From positions 13,719 through 77,718 of the forward strand of contig CABUAT010000006.1 of assembly GCA_902489665.1 (NCBI GenBank): a stretch of 64,000 bases of DNA, read 5' to 3'. Numbering within the stretch: position 1 is the stretch's first letter; the number at the start of each line of letters is the position of its first letter. This stretch comes from an uncultured Collinsella sp. (lineage in GTDB: Bacteria > Actinomycetota > Coriobacteriia > Coriobacteriales > Coriobacteriaceae). A model generated the notes under the pieces. That model saw only the letters and a list, made by a program, of their open reading frames with translations, did not search any database and was not told the DNA's origin. A program made the position numbers and the translations under genes. Below, in pieces: positions 1-8,817 of this stretch.

Positions 1-315
1 AAGCGAATGCGTGGTGAACATCGACTTGCGGGCCACATCACGTTTGTCGAGCAAGCGGATGGCGCCGACAGGCAGCGCCATGTCTGCGGCATCGACCAAA
101 ACCAAACGCGGCGGACGCTCGCGCTTGACCTCGATGATGTCATCCTCGGGCGTCTGACCGCCATCGATGGTGTACCAGCCGGCAAGCGGCGCGTCCTCCA
201 TCTTTTTGGAGAGCACGGGGCCGGCGGCATCGTCGGCACGCAGCACGCTTCCCGCCGTGAGCACGATACCCGCAAACGGGGCGCCGTTCACACGTCCATC
301 CACAACGCGACCCAT
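1..315 (-). CDS. hycI: Hydrogenase maturation endopeptidase HycI (N-terminal part, cut by window edge)
   Basis: The 105 visible codons begin at an ATG whose first base overlaps the stop codon of the upstream hycH-like gene (TAATG arrangement). The N-terminal half shows the signature of the HycI/HyaD nickel-dependent peptidases: a hydrophobic strand, then LTAGSVLRADDAAGPVL, matching the G-x-x-L-x-x-DD-x-x-G pattern that includes a nickel-contacting acidic residue. Family knowledge: the enzyme trims the C-terminal tail of the [NiFe] large subunit after metal insertion. Its place as last visible gene of the hydrogenase operon fits processing of the large subunit at 2400-4172. The C-terminus lies outside the window. 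Confidence 0.88.
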   Translation of the reverse strand, partial: MGRVVDGRVNGAPFAGIVLTAGSVLRADDAAGPVLSKKMEDAPLAGWYTIDGGQTPEDDIIEVKRERPPRLVLVDAADMALPVGAIRLLDKRDVARKSMFTTHSL

Positions 316-896
316 TACTGCAACCTCCCCGTCAGATACACGCCCGACACATCGCGCACGCGCTCAACCAGATCGCGAAACTTCATTAAGAAGGCGACCT
401 GCTGGGCATGCAGGCCAAAGTCGTCGTCGAACACCGAGATGCCGGCCTTGGCAGAACCGCGAAAACCGCGCTCGTCGAGCAGCGTGTCGCAGGCCTCGAG
501 CAGCGACGGCACCGCAGCCTTGTCGAGCTGGCACTCGCCAAAGGAGCGGATGGCCTCGAACTTGGTCTTGGCCTCCCCCTCCGGCAGCGCGTCGACGAGC
601 GAATAGAAGACATCCACCGGCACCGACAGGCGCGGCTCAAAGCAATCGAGCACGCCGGTGTGGTGGCCCACGGCGAGCGTGTAGTACAGCACGTCGCAGG
701 CCTCCTGGGGAACGTCTTCCTCGGTCTCCACAAACTTACGCGTGAGCTCATAGAAGACCACCTGGTCGGGCGCATGGCCCAGGCAGGGGTCGGCGACGCC
801 CTCGGCAGCCTCGTCGCTTGCGCGCGAGGCATCGCCAAAGGAGCCGCCGAGCATGCCGGGGCCCGCAAAGTAACCAGAGCGGTCCGTGAGCTCCAT
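315..896 (-). CDS. hycH: Formate hydrogenlyase maturation protein HycH/HyfJ
   Basis: 193 aa. The central part (VVFYELTRKF, then YYTLAVGHHTGVLDC) matches E. coli HycH closely. HycH is an accessory protein for assembly of the formate hydrogenlyase hydrogenase, probably of the large subunit. The protein is about 40-45 residues longer at the N-terminus than E. coli HycH; the extra segment is rich in Gly, Ser and acidic residues. The start ATG directly follows the stop of the small-subunit gene (TAGATG) and the end overlaps hycI, so the genes are probably translationally coupled. The biochemical role of this family is not well defined. Confidence 0.85.
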   Translation of the reverse strand: MELTDRSGYFAGPGMLGGSFGDASRASDEAAEGVADPCLGHAPDQVVFYELTRKFVETEEDVPQEACDVLYYTLAVGHHTGVLDCFEPRLSVPVDVFYSLVDALPEGEAKTKFEAIRSFGECQLDKAAVPSLLEACDTLLDERGFRGSAKAGISVFDDDFGLHAQQVAFLMKFRDLVERVRDVSGVYLTGRLQ

Positions 897-1679
897 CTAG
901 CGACCTCCGGCCAGCACCAGATCCTGCAGAGCCGAGTACACCTCGACGCGGCGCGGATCGTCCTGTTTGTCGATGAGCAGCGCCATGGCACCGCGGATAT
1001 CGCCCTTGGGCGCGCCCTCGAGCGTATCCATAAACTCATTGGCCAGGTCGCGGCCGTAACGGTAGCCGCTCATGGCGCGAGCCTCGCGCTCGATGGCAAC
1101 GCGCAGCTTGTACGGCACGCCGGGGTGCAGGATATCGGCCTGCTCGCCGGCGGCCTCCACCGTGGTCTCGGCATGGAGCTTTTGGTCCAGCAGACCGAGC
1201 GCCATGGCAAAGCCGTAGATGGTCTGCGCGGGGCTGGGCGGGCAGCCGGGGATGTAGACATCGACCGGCAGAATCTTGTCCGTGCCGCCCCAGACGCAGT
1301 AGTTGTCGTAGAAGATGCCGCCGGTGCAGCCGCACGCGCCATAGGACACCACGATTTTGGGATCGGGTGCGGCCTCAAAGGCGCGCAGGGCCGGCATGCG
1401 CATGGCACGCGTCACGGCACCGGTGTACAGCAGCACGTCGGCGTGACGGGGCGAGGGCACGACCTTGATGCCAAAGCGCTCGACGTCGAAGACGGGCGTG
1501 ATGGAACCGAAGATCTCGATCTCGCAGCCGTTGCAGCCGCCGCAGTCAACACGGTAGACGTACACCGAGCGCTTGATCTTCTTAAGAAGGGTCGCCTTGG
1601 CCTTCTCGATGCTCTCGTCGAGCTCGATCTTGGTCGGGCGGTACTGAAGCCGCTCGGGCAAAAGCGTGGGTTCGGCCAT
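897..1679 (-). CDS. hyfI: Hydrogenase-4/formate hydrogenlyase small subunit (HycG/HyfI, NuoB-like)
   Basis: 260 aa. The NuoB-like small subunit carries one [4Fe-4S] cluster and passes electrons to the NiFe large subunit. Visible motifs are DCGGCNGCEIEIF near residue 45, SYGACGCTGG in the middle and IPGCPPSP further on, giving the expected proximal-cluster cysteines. The central 150 residues are very close to E. coli HycG. A GGAGGAGT ribosome site lies 4 bases before the ATG. The gene sits between the ferredoxin-like and maturation subunits as in E. coli hyc/hyf. The C-terminal 40 residues are the least conserved. Confidence 0.93.
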   Translation of the reverse strand: MAEPTLLPERLQYRPTKIELDESIEKAKATLLKKIKRSVYVYRVDCGGCNGCEIEIFGSITPVFDVERFGIKVVPSPRHADVLLYTGAVTRAMRMPALRAFEAAPDPKIVVSYGACGCTGGIFYDNYCVWGGTDKILPVDVYIPGCPPSPAQTIYGFAMALGLLDQKLHAETTVEAAGEQADILHPGVPYKLRVAIEREARAMSGYRYGRDLANEFMDTLEGAPKGDIRGAMALLIDKQDDPRRVEVYSALQDLVLAGGR

Positions 1680-1681
1680 GG

Positions 1682-2398
1682 TTACTCCTCCTTCGTATCA
1701 AAATCCATGATGATGCCCTCGACCGGTGCAGGACCGGCGGGGATCTCGGGCGCATCGGGGTTGAGCTCGCGGTCGATATACTCCGGGTTCACGCCGTGGC
1801 CGCCCAGATACTCCATGCCGGGGCCCTGGGGCTCACCGGACGCAAGCGTCTCGTTGGCAGCCATGCCGGCAGCGTTGCCGGTCTTTACGGCCGAGGCGGC
1901 GCGCAGGGCGTCGAGCTCGCGCTTGCACTCCTGGCACATACCGACGGTACGGGCAGCCTGCTCGGCCTCCATGCCGCCGGCCTTTTGCAGCAGGCGCTTG
2001 GCGTAGTCGATCTCCTTGTGCGGGGCAAACGGCTTGCCGCAGCGCGAACAGTGCTCGAGCGTGTAGACGCTCTTGCTGGTGAGGTCGTCCTTGCTCATGA
2101 CGGCCAGCTCAAACTCCTCGGTGAGCTTGATGGCCTCCATGGGGCAGGCTTCCTCGCAGCGGCCGCAGAAGATGCAGCGACCGTAGTCGATCGACCAGGT
2201 GATGGTATCGGCCGCAAGGTCGGTATCCATGCGAATGGCATCGGCCGGGCACGCCACGCCGCAGGCACCGCAGGCGATGCAGAGCTCGGCATTGTGCTCG
2301 GGCTTGCCGCGCATGTCCTTGTTGGTGGGGAACGGCGCAAACGGGTACTTGACCGTCGCGTCGCCGGCCTTGGCGTTAACCTTCCAAAGCTTCAGCAT
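1682..2398 (-). CDS. hyfH: Formate hydrogenlyase ferredoxin-like subunit (HycF/HyfH)
   Basis: 238 aa from MLKLWK. Two 4Fe-4S ferredoxin motifs are visible, CIACGACGVACP and CIFCGRCEEACP, in residues 40-90, followed by a CxxC pair (CSRCG) and a later CQEC that may hold another metal. This NuoI-like subunit wires the peripheral electron-input proteins to the hydrogenase small subunit. The frame stays open upstream into the large-subunit gene, but the ATG one base after that gene's stop (TAATATG) is the sensible start. The C-terminal 60 residues are acidic and proline-rich and look like a flexible tail. Confidence 0.9.
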   Translation of the reverse strand: MLKLWKVNAKAGDATVKYPFAPFPTNKDMRGKPEHNAELCIACGACGVACPADAIRMDTDLAADTITWSIDYGRCIFCGRCEEACPMEAIKLTEEFELAVMSKDDLTSKSVYTLEHCSRCGKPFAPHKEIDYAKRLLQKAGGMEAEQAARTVGMCQECKRELDALRAASAVKTGNAAGMAANETLASGEPQGPGMEYLGGHGVNPEYIDRELNPDAPEIPAGPAPVEGIIMDFDTKEE

Positions 2399-2399
2399 A

Positions 2400-4172
2400 T
2401 TAGAGCGCCTCCTCATCGAGCGGAGCGGCCATGGTGCCCTCGCCCGCAAGCGGCGACTTGTCGCGCCAGACGTTCTCGAACTGCTCCTTGTCGAGCACGT
2501 GGTCGCGCTTGGCGGCGACATCGGTCACCGTCACGCGATCGGTGCAGGAGTAGCACGGGTCGAGCGAGCCGACGATCAGCGCCGCGTCGCCCACGGTGTT
2601 GCCGCGGAACATGTAGCGCAGGACCGGCCAGTTGCTGTACGTGGCGGCCTTGGCGCGCCAGCGGTAGCACTTCTGGTTATTGCCGAGCATGGCCCAGTGC
2701 ACGTCCTCGCCGCGCGGCGCCTCGGTGGCGCCGATGGCGTACTTGTGCGGGGTGTACTCCCAATCCGTGGTGAGGATGGGGCCCGACGGGCAGTTCTCGA
2801 GCATGGTCTCGATCATGTCGATCGAATCGTAGACCTCCTGGATGCGGACGGCGGTACGGCCGAAGGCGTCGCAGGTGTCGGCCGTGGCGGCGTGCATCTT
2901 TTGGACGTCCGGATCGGCGTAGCCGTCGAAGGGATGGTCAAAGCGCACGTCGCGGGCATAGCCCGAGCCACGCATGAGCGGGCCGACCGGCGAGAAGTCG
3001 CGTGCAATCTTGCGGTCCAAGATGCCGATACCGCTCGTACGCTCAATAAAGTTGGGCGTGGAGAGCAGCACGTCGACGAGCTCCTGAACCTCGGAGCGCA
3101 GCTGGTGGATGGTCGTGAGCGTGGAGAGCTTCTGCTCAGCCAAAATGTCGCGACGCACGCCGCCGATCACGTTGAGGCCGTAGGTCTTGCGGTGACCGGA
3201 GAGCTTCTCGGCCAGGTCCATGGACTTCTCGCGGACGCGGAAGAACTGCTGGAAGCCGGAGTCGAAGCCCGTGTAGTGCGACGCCAGGCCAATGTTGAGC
3301 AGATGCGAGTGCAGGCGCTCAACCTCGAGCATGATGGCGCGGATGTACTGGGCGCGCGGCGGGACATGGATGCCCTGAGCGCGCTCGACGGCCTCGGCGT
3401 AGGCCACCGAGTGGGCGCAGCCGCAGATGCCGCAGATGCGGTCGGCGAGGAACGTCACGGCGTCATAGTTCAGGCGCGTCTCGGCAACCTTCTCCATGCC
3501 GCGGTGCACGTAGAACAGACGGTAGTCGGCGTCGACGATCGTCTCGCCCTCAACGAACAGGCGGAAGTGGCCAGGCTCGTCGGAGGTAATGTGCAACGGG
3601 CCCATGGGAACGAGCGTCGTCTCCTTGCCCTTGGTATCGGCCAAGAACTCGTAGTTTTCCATGTCGCTCGCGGGAGCGGGACGGAAGCGGTAGTCCATGG
3701 AGTCCTTGCGCAGCGGGTACAGGCCGCTGGGCCAATCGTCGGGCAGCACCAGGCGACGACGATCGGGCAGACCCTCGGGGATCAGGCCGAACATATCGCG
3801 CAGCTCGCGCTCGCCCCACACGCAGGCGGGAACGAACGGCGTCACGGACGGGAACGTCATCTTGGCGGGATCGACCTCGGCACGCACGGTCACCCAGCCG
3901 GGGTCCTCCCCCTCCATGGAGATGACGTAGTACACGGCATAACGGCCGCACAGGCTGCGCTCGTCGTTGCCGATGATCACGGGGATCCAGCCGTAGCGTT
4001 CGTAGTACAGGTAGTGGACGGCCTCGGGCAGCTTGTCCTGCTTGACGGTGATCGTCAGCTGGTCCTCGCACTGCCACTCGACCTTCTCGATGCAGCCCGG
4101 AACGGCGCGGCGCAGGGCCTCGACATGGCTCTCGCAGCGACGGGCATACACCTTGTTCTCAGTTTCAATCAT
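2400..4172 (-). CDS. hyfG: [NiFe]-hydrogenase large subunit of formate hydrogenlyase (HycE/HyfG, NuoC-NuoD fusion)
   Basis: 590 aa. Residues 1-170 are NuoC-like and the rest NuoD-like, the fused form typical of group 4 hydrogenases. The NiFe ligands are visible as RICGICGCAHS (around residue 245) and DPCYSCTDR near the end. A 44-residue tail follows that final motif, longer than the roughly 32 residues in E. coli HycE; the HycI-type peptidase encoded at 1-315 would be expected to remove it. The enzyme makes H2 from protons using electrons from formate. The start ATG follows a GAGGTGGAG site; the gene lies 3 bases after hyfF. Confidence 0.95.
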   Translation of the reverse strand: MIETENKVYARRCESHVEALRRAVPGCIEKVEWQCEDQLTITVKQDKLPEAVHYLYYERYGWIPVIIGNDERSLCGRYAVYYVISMEGEDPGWVTVRAEVDPAKMTFPSVTPFVPACVWGERELRDMFGLIPEGLPDRRRLVLPDDWPSGLYPLRKDSMDYRFRPAPASDMENYEFLADTKGKETTLVPMGPLHITSDEPGHFRLFVEGETIVDADYRLFYVHRGMEKVAETRLNYDAVTFLADRICGICGCAHSVAYAEAVERAQGIHVPPRAQYIRAIMLEVERLHSHLLNIGLASHYTGFDSGFQQFFRVREKSMDLAEKLSGHRKTYGLNVIGGVRRDILAEQKLSTLTTIHQLRSEVQELVDVLLSTPNFIERTSGIGILDRKIARDFSPVGPLMRGSGYARDVRFDHPFDGYADPDVQKMHAATADTCDAFGRTAVRIQEVYDSIDMIETMLENCPSGPILTTDWEYTPHKYAIGATEAPRGEDVHWAMLGNNQKCYRWRAKAATYSNWPVLRYMFRGNTVGDAALIVGSLDPCYSCTDRVTVTDVAAKRDHVLDKEQFENVWRDKSPLAGEGTMAAPLDEEAL

Positions 4173-4175
4173 TCG

Positions 4176-5735
4176 TTACTCCACCTCGCTCTGAGCGGTC
4201 TCGGTACCGAACACAGCGCGGTACATCGGCGTCGCGTGAAGTTCCTCGGTGCTCTGCTCGAGCACGATGCCGGTAGCGGTCTCCACACCGTGCACGAGGG
4301 GCAGCGGGGTGGCGATGCCAAACCACAAGATCATGACAGCCAGGATGATTTCGGGGATAAGCATGAGCGCCGGGGCCTCATGCTTGCCCATACCCTGGGG
4401 CGCATGGCCGAATACCGACTTGAGTGCGATACGGGTGAGCGCGGAGATGGCCACGGTAAGACCGAGGGCGACCACGACGACCAGCCACATGGGACCGGCG
4501 GTAACACCGGCGACAAAAGTCAGGAACTCAGAGATGAACATGCCAAAGGGCGGGAAGGCGGCAAGGCCGAGCAGCGCCAGGATGGCGAGCGCGGCGGTTG
4601 CGGGCGCAACCTCGACGACGCCCTGGATCTTGGCCAGGCTACGCGTGCCAAAGGCGTGCTGGATGTTGCCGGACACGCAGAAGGCAAGCGTCTTGGTAAA
4701 GCCGTGGAACACGCAGTGCAGCAGGGCCGCGGCGATACCCAGCGGGCCACCGATACCCAGGCACAGGGCGATAACGCCCACGTTCTCCACAGACGAGTAC
4801 GCAAAGCGGCGCTTGAGGTCGTCCTGGCGAAACATCGAGAGTGCCGCCACCAAAATGGACAGCGTGCCGACGATCAACAGCAGAAGTTGCGGATACTCGG
4901 CACCCACGGCCTGGATGGTAAAGCCGTAGAAGCGCATGATCACAAGCATGGCACACTTAAGCAGAACACCCGAGAGCAGGGCCGAGACAGGACTCGGAGC
5001 CTGAGAGTGGGCATCGGGCAGCCAAGTGTGCATGGGGAACAGGCCAGCCTTGGTGCCAAAGCCGATCACGATAAACGCAAAGGCGAGGCGCATGAGCGTC
5101 GGGTCGAACTGGTCGGCATACGGCAGCACGCACGACAGGAATGCGGCCTCGTGGGCGTTGGGAATCACGTCGGCGGCGTTGGCGTAGATCAGCAGCGTAC
5201 CGAACAGGCCAAATGCCACGCCGGCGGTACAGACCATCGCATACTTCCAAGAAGCCTCGAGGGCCGTCTTGTTCTTGTAGATACCCACCAGGAACACAGT
5301 GGAAAGCGTGGTTGCCTCCACGGCGGCCCACGTGAGGATCATGTTGTTGGACAGGCACGCGAGCAGCATGGTGAACACAAACAGGCTAAACAGCGCAAAA
5401 TACTGCTTGGCGCGCTCGGCGGGCATGGAGCCCTCCTCGATATCGGCCTTTACATAGGGCAGCGAGAACAGCCCCGTAAGAAAACCGATAAAGCCGATGA
5501 GCAGCACAAAGATGGCGCCCAGCGAATCGAGGTGGAACCACAGGCCAAGAGCGCTCGCGGTTTCGCCGCTCATAAGGACGTCGCCGGCCGTCATAATCGA
5601 CAGCACCAGGACGGCTGCGACGGAGACCAGGTTGAGACCGGCAAACACGTTATAGGACGTGTTCTTGGGCAAAAACGCCATGACCAGCGAGAACACCAAA
5701 GGAGTCGCGAGCAGGGCGAGAATCAACGTTTCCAT
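4176..5735 (-). CDS. hyfF: Hydrogenase-4 membrane subunit F (antiporter-like, NuoN/NuoL family)
   Basis: 519 aa, about 14 hydrophobic segments, member of the Mrp/NuoL/M/N antiporter-like family. The segment LSNNMILTWAAVEATTLS carries the conserved membrane Glu of these proteins, and KAGLFPMHTWLPDAHSQAP matches the family signature with the channel lysine. E. coli HyfF is a close match in length and pattern. It is one of three antiporter-like subunits in this operon (with HyfB and HyfD), which makes ion pumping by the complex likely but unproven. A GGGGGT ribosome site precedes the ATG. Confidence 0.92.
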   Translation of the reverse strand: METLILALLATPLVFSLVMAFLPKNTSYNVFAGLNLVSVAAVLVLSIMTAGDVLMSGETASALGLWFHLDSLGAIFVLLIGFIGFLTGLFSLPYVKADIEEGSMPAERAKQYFALFSLFVFTMLLACLSNNMILTWAAVEATTLSTVFLVGIYKNKTALEASWKYAMVCTAGVAFGLFGTLLIYANAADVIPNAHEAAFLSCVLPYADQFDPTLMRLAFAFIVIGFGTKAGLFPMHTWLPDAHSQAPSPVSALLSGVLLKCAMLVIMRFYGFTIQAVGAEYPQLLLLIVGTLSILVAALSMFRQDDLKRRFAYSSVENVGVIALCLGIGGPLGIAAALLHCVFHGFTKTLAFCVSGNIQHAFGTRSLAKIQGVVEVAPATAALAILALLGLAAFPPFGMFISEFLTFVAGVTAGPMWLVVVVALGLTVAISALTRIALKSVFGHAPQGMGKHEAPALMLIPEIILAVMILWFGIATPLPLVHGVETATGIVLEQSTEELHATPMYRAVFGTETAQSEVE

Positions 5736-5738
5736 GGA

Positions 5739-6392
5739 CTACCCCCTCAGCTCGGACAGGTCGCGCGCATCGAGCGAGTGGGAGTCGTCCCAAATGCGAC
5801 GCACGACGATGGACATGATGATGACGGCAAAGATGGCGTCGGTGGCGATACCGATCTCGATGATCTCGGGAGCGGTGGGGGCCAAAAGCGCGAGCGTCAC
5901 GTGGCTGCCGTTTTCCATAAGGCAGTATCCAAAGATCTGCTTCATGATGTTGCGCTGCGAGATGATGCAGGTGAGGCCCACGAAGAAGTGAGCGAAGCTA
6001 ATAGCGAGCGCAGGCGTTGCGACCTCGGCCGTGGGCAGGCTGATCTGCGTCACAACGGCAAAGCAGATCGCGACCTCGACGGCGATGATGCAGATGGCCC
6101 ACGCGGGCTTAAGGCCGGCCTTGAGCGATGCGTCGCTCGGCTCGCCCATCTTCTTGTATGCGCGGTTGAGGATGTAAGGGACCAGGACGACCTTAGTGAT
6201 AAAGGCAGATCCGGCCCACATAAGCAGCTCCTGCGCACCGGTAGTAGCACCGAGCGTAGCGAGCAGTCCCACGAGCACCAGCGACTGCACCGCATACCAG
6301 CGAATGGCGTGCTTGATGTTCTTGGAGACGACCACCATGGTGGACGTGACGATCAGAAGGCCGCCAAGGATGTTGACGATCGAATAACCCAT
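5739..6392 (-). CDS. hyfE: Hydrogenase-4 membrane subunit E
   Basis: 217 aa with about six transmembrane helices. The N-terminal half resembles NuoK-type small subunits, with IKHAIRWYAVQSLVLVGL near residue 25; a charged cytoplasmic loop (NRAYKKMGEPSDASL) follows. HyfE is present in hydrogenase-4 but absent from hydrogenase-3, so it marks this operon as the hyf type. A strong AGGAGGT site sits before the ATG. Spacing to hyfF is 3 bases and to hyfD 13 bases, consistent with one transcript. Confidence 0.92.
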   Translation of the reverse strand: MGYSIVNILGGLLIVTSTMVVVSKNIKHAIRWYAVQSLVLVGLLATLGATTGAQELLMWAGSAFITKVVLVPYILNRAYKKMGEPSDASLKAGLKPAWAICIIAVEVAICFAVVTQISLPTAEVATPALAISFAHFFVGLTCIISQRNIMKQIFGYCLMENGSHVTLALLAPTAPEIIEIGIATDAIFAVIIMSIVVRRIWDDSHSLDARDLSELRG

Positions 6393-6405
6393 GTCGTTCT
6401 ACCTC

Positions 6406-7863
6406 CTAACCGATCCAGCTGGCCGAAAGCGGGCCGCTGACGATGACCATGATGATGAGCACGATGAACACGAACGCCATCGCGCGGGGAAGCGGGGCTC
6501 CCGCAGCGACCTCTTCGCTCGGCTCGCCGGGCAGGCAATAGCCCATCCACTTGAGGAACCAGGCAAAGGTGGCGACGGTCTCGGCGACCATGATGCACAC
6601 GAGCACCAGGATCGCCACGTTGCCGGCACCCACAGAGAAGCCGCCGGCGATGATCTGGAACTTCGAGAAGAACGTGTTCATGGGCGGCACGCCGGCAATG
6701 GCGAGCGCGGCGACACCAAAGCCCACGCCCGAGATCGGGTACTTCTTTACGATGCCGCGAAGCTTGGGCAGCATACGCGTACCGAGCGTAAAGGAGAACG
6801 AACCGGCGATCAGGAAGAAAAGCGTCTTGGCGAAGGCGTGGTTAAAGATGTGGCAGACGGCGCCATCGAAGGCGAGCTGGCTGCCAAAGACCGAAAGGCC
6901 CAGACCAAAGAACACATAGGAGAGCTGGGCGATCGTGGAGAAGGCCAGCAGGCGCTTCATGTCCTTTTGCGGCAGGTACATAAGGAAACCAAAGAGCATG
7001 GTGACCATGGCGTCGATAATGGCGACCCAACCCACGATCTCGGGAATCTCGCCGGCAGAGACGAGTGCGCGCGCGAACACGCACACGCCGACCTTGACCA
7101 TCGAGGCACCATGCAGGTAGGCCGAAACAGGCGTCGGCGCTTCCATGGCCGAAGGCAGCCACATGTACATGGGGACCTGTGCGGACTTGGCCCAGGCCGC
7201 AAACAGCACGAGCAAAAGGACGATAGCCTTGAGCTTGGTGTCGAGGCCGGCAATCGCGGTGATGGCGAAGGTGCCGGTGTGGGCAAACACGATGGCGGCG
7301 CCCAGATACAGGCCGAGCGCACCGATATGCGTAATGATCAGGGCCTTCATGCCGGCCTTCTTGGCCGTAGGCGACATGTAGTAGCTAATGAGGCCCCAAG
7401 AGCACGCACCCGTGATCTCAAAGAACACGAGCTGGCCCAAAAGGGTCGAGCTGTACACAAGGCCGGCCATGGCGCCGATGAAGGTCGCGAGGTACGCGTA
7501 GAAGCGACGACGCGGTGCGTCGGGATGCTCACGGTTATTCTCGCTCATATAGGGAATCGAATAGATCACGACAAGCAGGCCGATACCCACAAAGGCGGGC
7601 GCGAGCAGCGTACTCATGCGATCGAAGGTGAATCCCATGACGAGGGTCTGCCCAAACGAGATCAGGGGGACCTGAGTGTCGGGCATGCCGGCGCCAGCGA
7701 AATTCGCGGCGAGGGCGATGGTGCAGACCGTCGAGACGGCGGCACCCAAAACGCTGAACCACTTGGCGTACGGACGGGGGAACAGGGCGACGAGCACCGA
7801 GGCCACCATCGGGGCCGCGATAGCGACCAAGCCGAGAAGGGACAGACTGACTGCAAATGACAT
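6406..7863 (-). CDS. hyfD: Hydrogenase-4 membrane subunit D (antiporter-like)
   Basis: 485 aa, about 14 predicted membrane segments, NuoL/M/N family. Visible features are LVFFEITGACSWGLISYY with the conserved membrane Glu, and KSAQVPMYMWLPSAMEAPTPVSAYLH, the classic antiporter-like signature with lysine. Like HyfE, HyfD is missing from hydrogenase-3 and distinguishes FHL-2 from FHL-1. It is preceded by GGAGAAGGGAG and follows hyfC by 15 bases. Function as an ion-translocating subunit is inferred from the family. Confidence 0.92.
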   Translation of the reverse strand: MSFAVSLSLLGLVAIAAPMVASVLVALFPRPYAKWFSVLGAAVSTVCTIALAANFAGAGMPDTQVPLISFGQTLVMGFTFDRMSTLLAPAFVGIGLLVVIYSIPYMSENNREHPDAPRRRFYAYLATFIGAMAGLVYSSTLLGQLVFFEITGACSWGLISYYMSPTAKKAGMKALIITHIGALGLYLGAAIVFAHTGTFAITAIAGLDTKLKAIVLLLVLFAAWAKSAQVPMYMWLPSAMEAPTPVSAYLHGASMVKVGVCVFARALVSAGEIPEIVGWVAIIDAMVTMLFGFLMYLPQKDMKRLLAFSTIAQLSYVFFGLGLSVFGSQLAFDGAVCHIFNHAFAKTLFFLIAGSFSFTLGTRMLPKLRGIVKKYPISGVGFGVAALAIAGVPPMNTFFSKFQIIAGGFSVGAGNVAILVLVCIMVAETVATFAWFLKWMGYCLPGEPSEEVAAGAPLPRAMAFVFIVLIIMVIVSGPLSASWIG

Positions 7864-7878
7864 TGTTTCTCCCTTCTC

Positions 7879-8805
7879 CTACACGCCGACGACCACGAAG
7901 ACAAACGCCAGAACGGCGATGCCCACGACGGCCCAGGTCTGATTGCCAAGCACCTTAAAACGCGAGCGCGAGCAGGAGTTCTCGATCACGCCGCATACGA
8001 CAAAGTCGATCAGGCACTTAACAAGGAAGATGACCGCGCCCAGAACGGCCGCGATACCCACGGCCGCGGGCTCGCCCCAGGGGACGAAGATCGCGCAGAA
8101 CCAGGCGACGACCAGGACCTGCTTCATGGACATGGCGAGCTTGGCCATCGCAAGCGACGGGCCGGAAAGCTCAGCGAGCGGACCTTCCTGGAGCTCCTGC
8201 TCGGCCTCGGCCTGATCAAACGGCAGCTTGCCGAGTTCCATGTAGCAGGCAATCGCAAAGGCGATGCCGGCGAGGATCACAGCGACCGGCGCGTCGATGG
8301 CGCCCGTCATGATGTGCTGGCCCATGGTGGCGATGTCGGTGGAGCCGCACACCAGGGCGGCGGCAAACAGCGCCAGCAGCATGGACGGCTCGATGAGCAC
8401 GCTCATGAGCAGCTCGCGGACGCCGCCGATACCGGCGTAGGCGTTGGACGAATCCACACCGCAGAGGGCGAAGAAGAAGCGGGCGAGCGCCAGGCTGTAC
8501 ATGATGGTGATGGCGTCACCAAAGACCGGGATGGGGCTTTGTGCCGTAAAGAGCGGCAGACCCATCGCGAGCATAAAGGCGACGGCGAAGAACAGCGGCG
8601 GCATGATGCGCAGCGCAAAGCTCGCATCCTCGCTCTGGGACTCGGGGCGCGCAAAGAGCTTGGCCAGGTCGCGGTAGTCCTGCATGATGCTGGGGCCGCG
8701 ACGGTTGTGCATCTTGGCGCGGATCACGCGGCCGAGACCGGAGAAGAACGGCGCGACGGCCATAACGACCACGCCCTGCAGAACGGCAAGTACGATGTTG
8801 TTCAT
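7879..8805 (-). CDS. hyfC: Hydrogenase-4 membrane subunit C (NuoH/HycD family)
   Basis: 308 aa, about eight transmembrane segments. It belongs to the NuoH-like family that anchors the hydrophilic hydrogenase arm to the membrane. The early loop RVIRAKMHNRRGPSIMQDYR is the conserved RRGP cytoplasmic loop, and AEAEQELQEGPLAELSGP is the conserved acidic loop near the middle. A strong GGAGGGGAG site precedes the ATG. It follows hyfB by 12 bases. Confidence 0.93.
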   Translation of the reverse strand: MNNIVLAVLQGVVVMAVAPFFSGLGRVIRAKMHNRRGPSIMQDYRDLAKLFARPESQSEDASFALRIMPPLFFAVAFMLAMGLPLFTAQSPIPVFGDAITIMYSLALARFFFALCGVDSSNAYAGIGGVRELLMSVLIEPSMLLALFAAALVCGSTDIATMGQHIMTGAIDAPVAVILAGIAFAIACYMELGKLPFDQAEAEQELQEGPLAELSGPSLAMAKLAMSMKQVLVVAWFCAIFVPWGEPAAVGIAAVLGAVIFLVKCLIDFVVCGVIENSCSRSRFKVLGNQTWAVVGIAVLAFVFVVVGV

Positions 8806-8817
8806 GCTCTCCCCTCC

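Noticed and set aside
2199..6440. Plus-strand open frame of about 1400 codons opposite the hyf genes
   Set aside because: It is antisense to well-identified hydrogenase genes; the product is a low-complexity His/Gly/Asp/Arg-rich string typical of the reverse strand of high-GC genes. The same holds for the 8314-10728, 6391-7860 and 11534-13276 frames.
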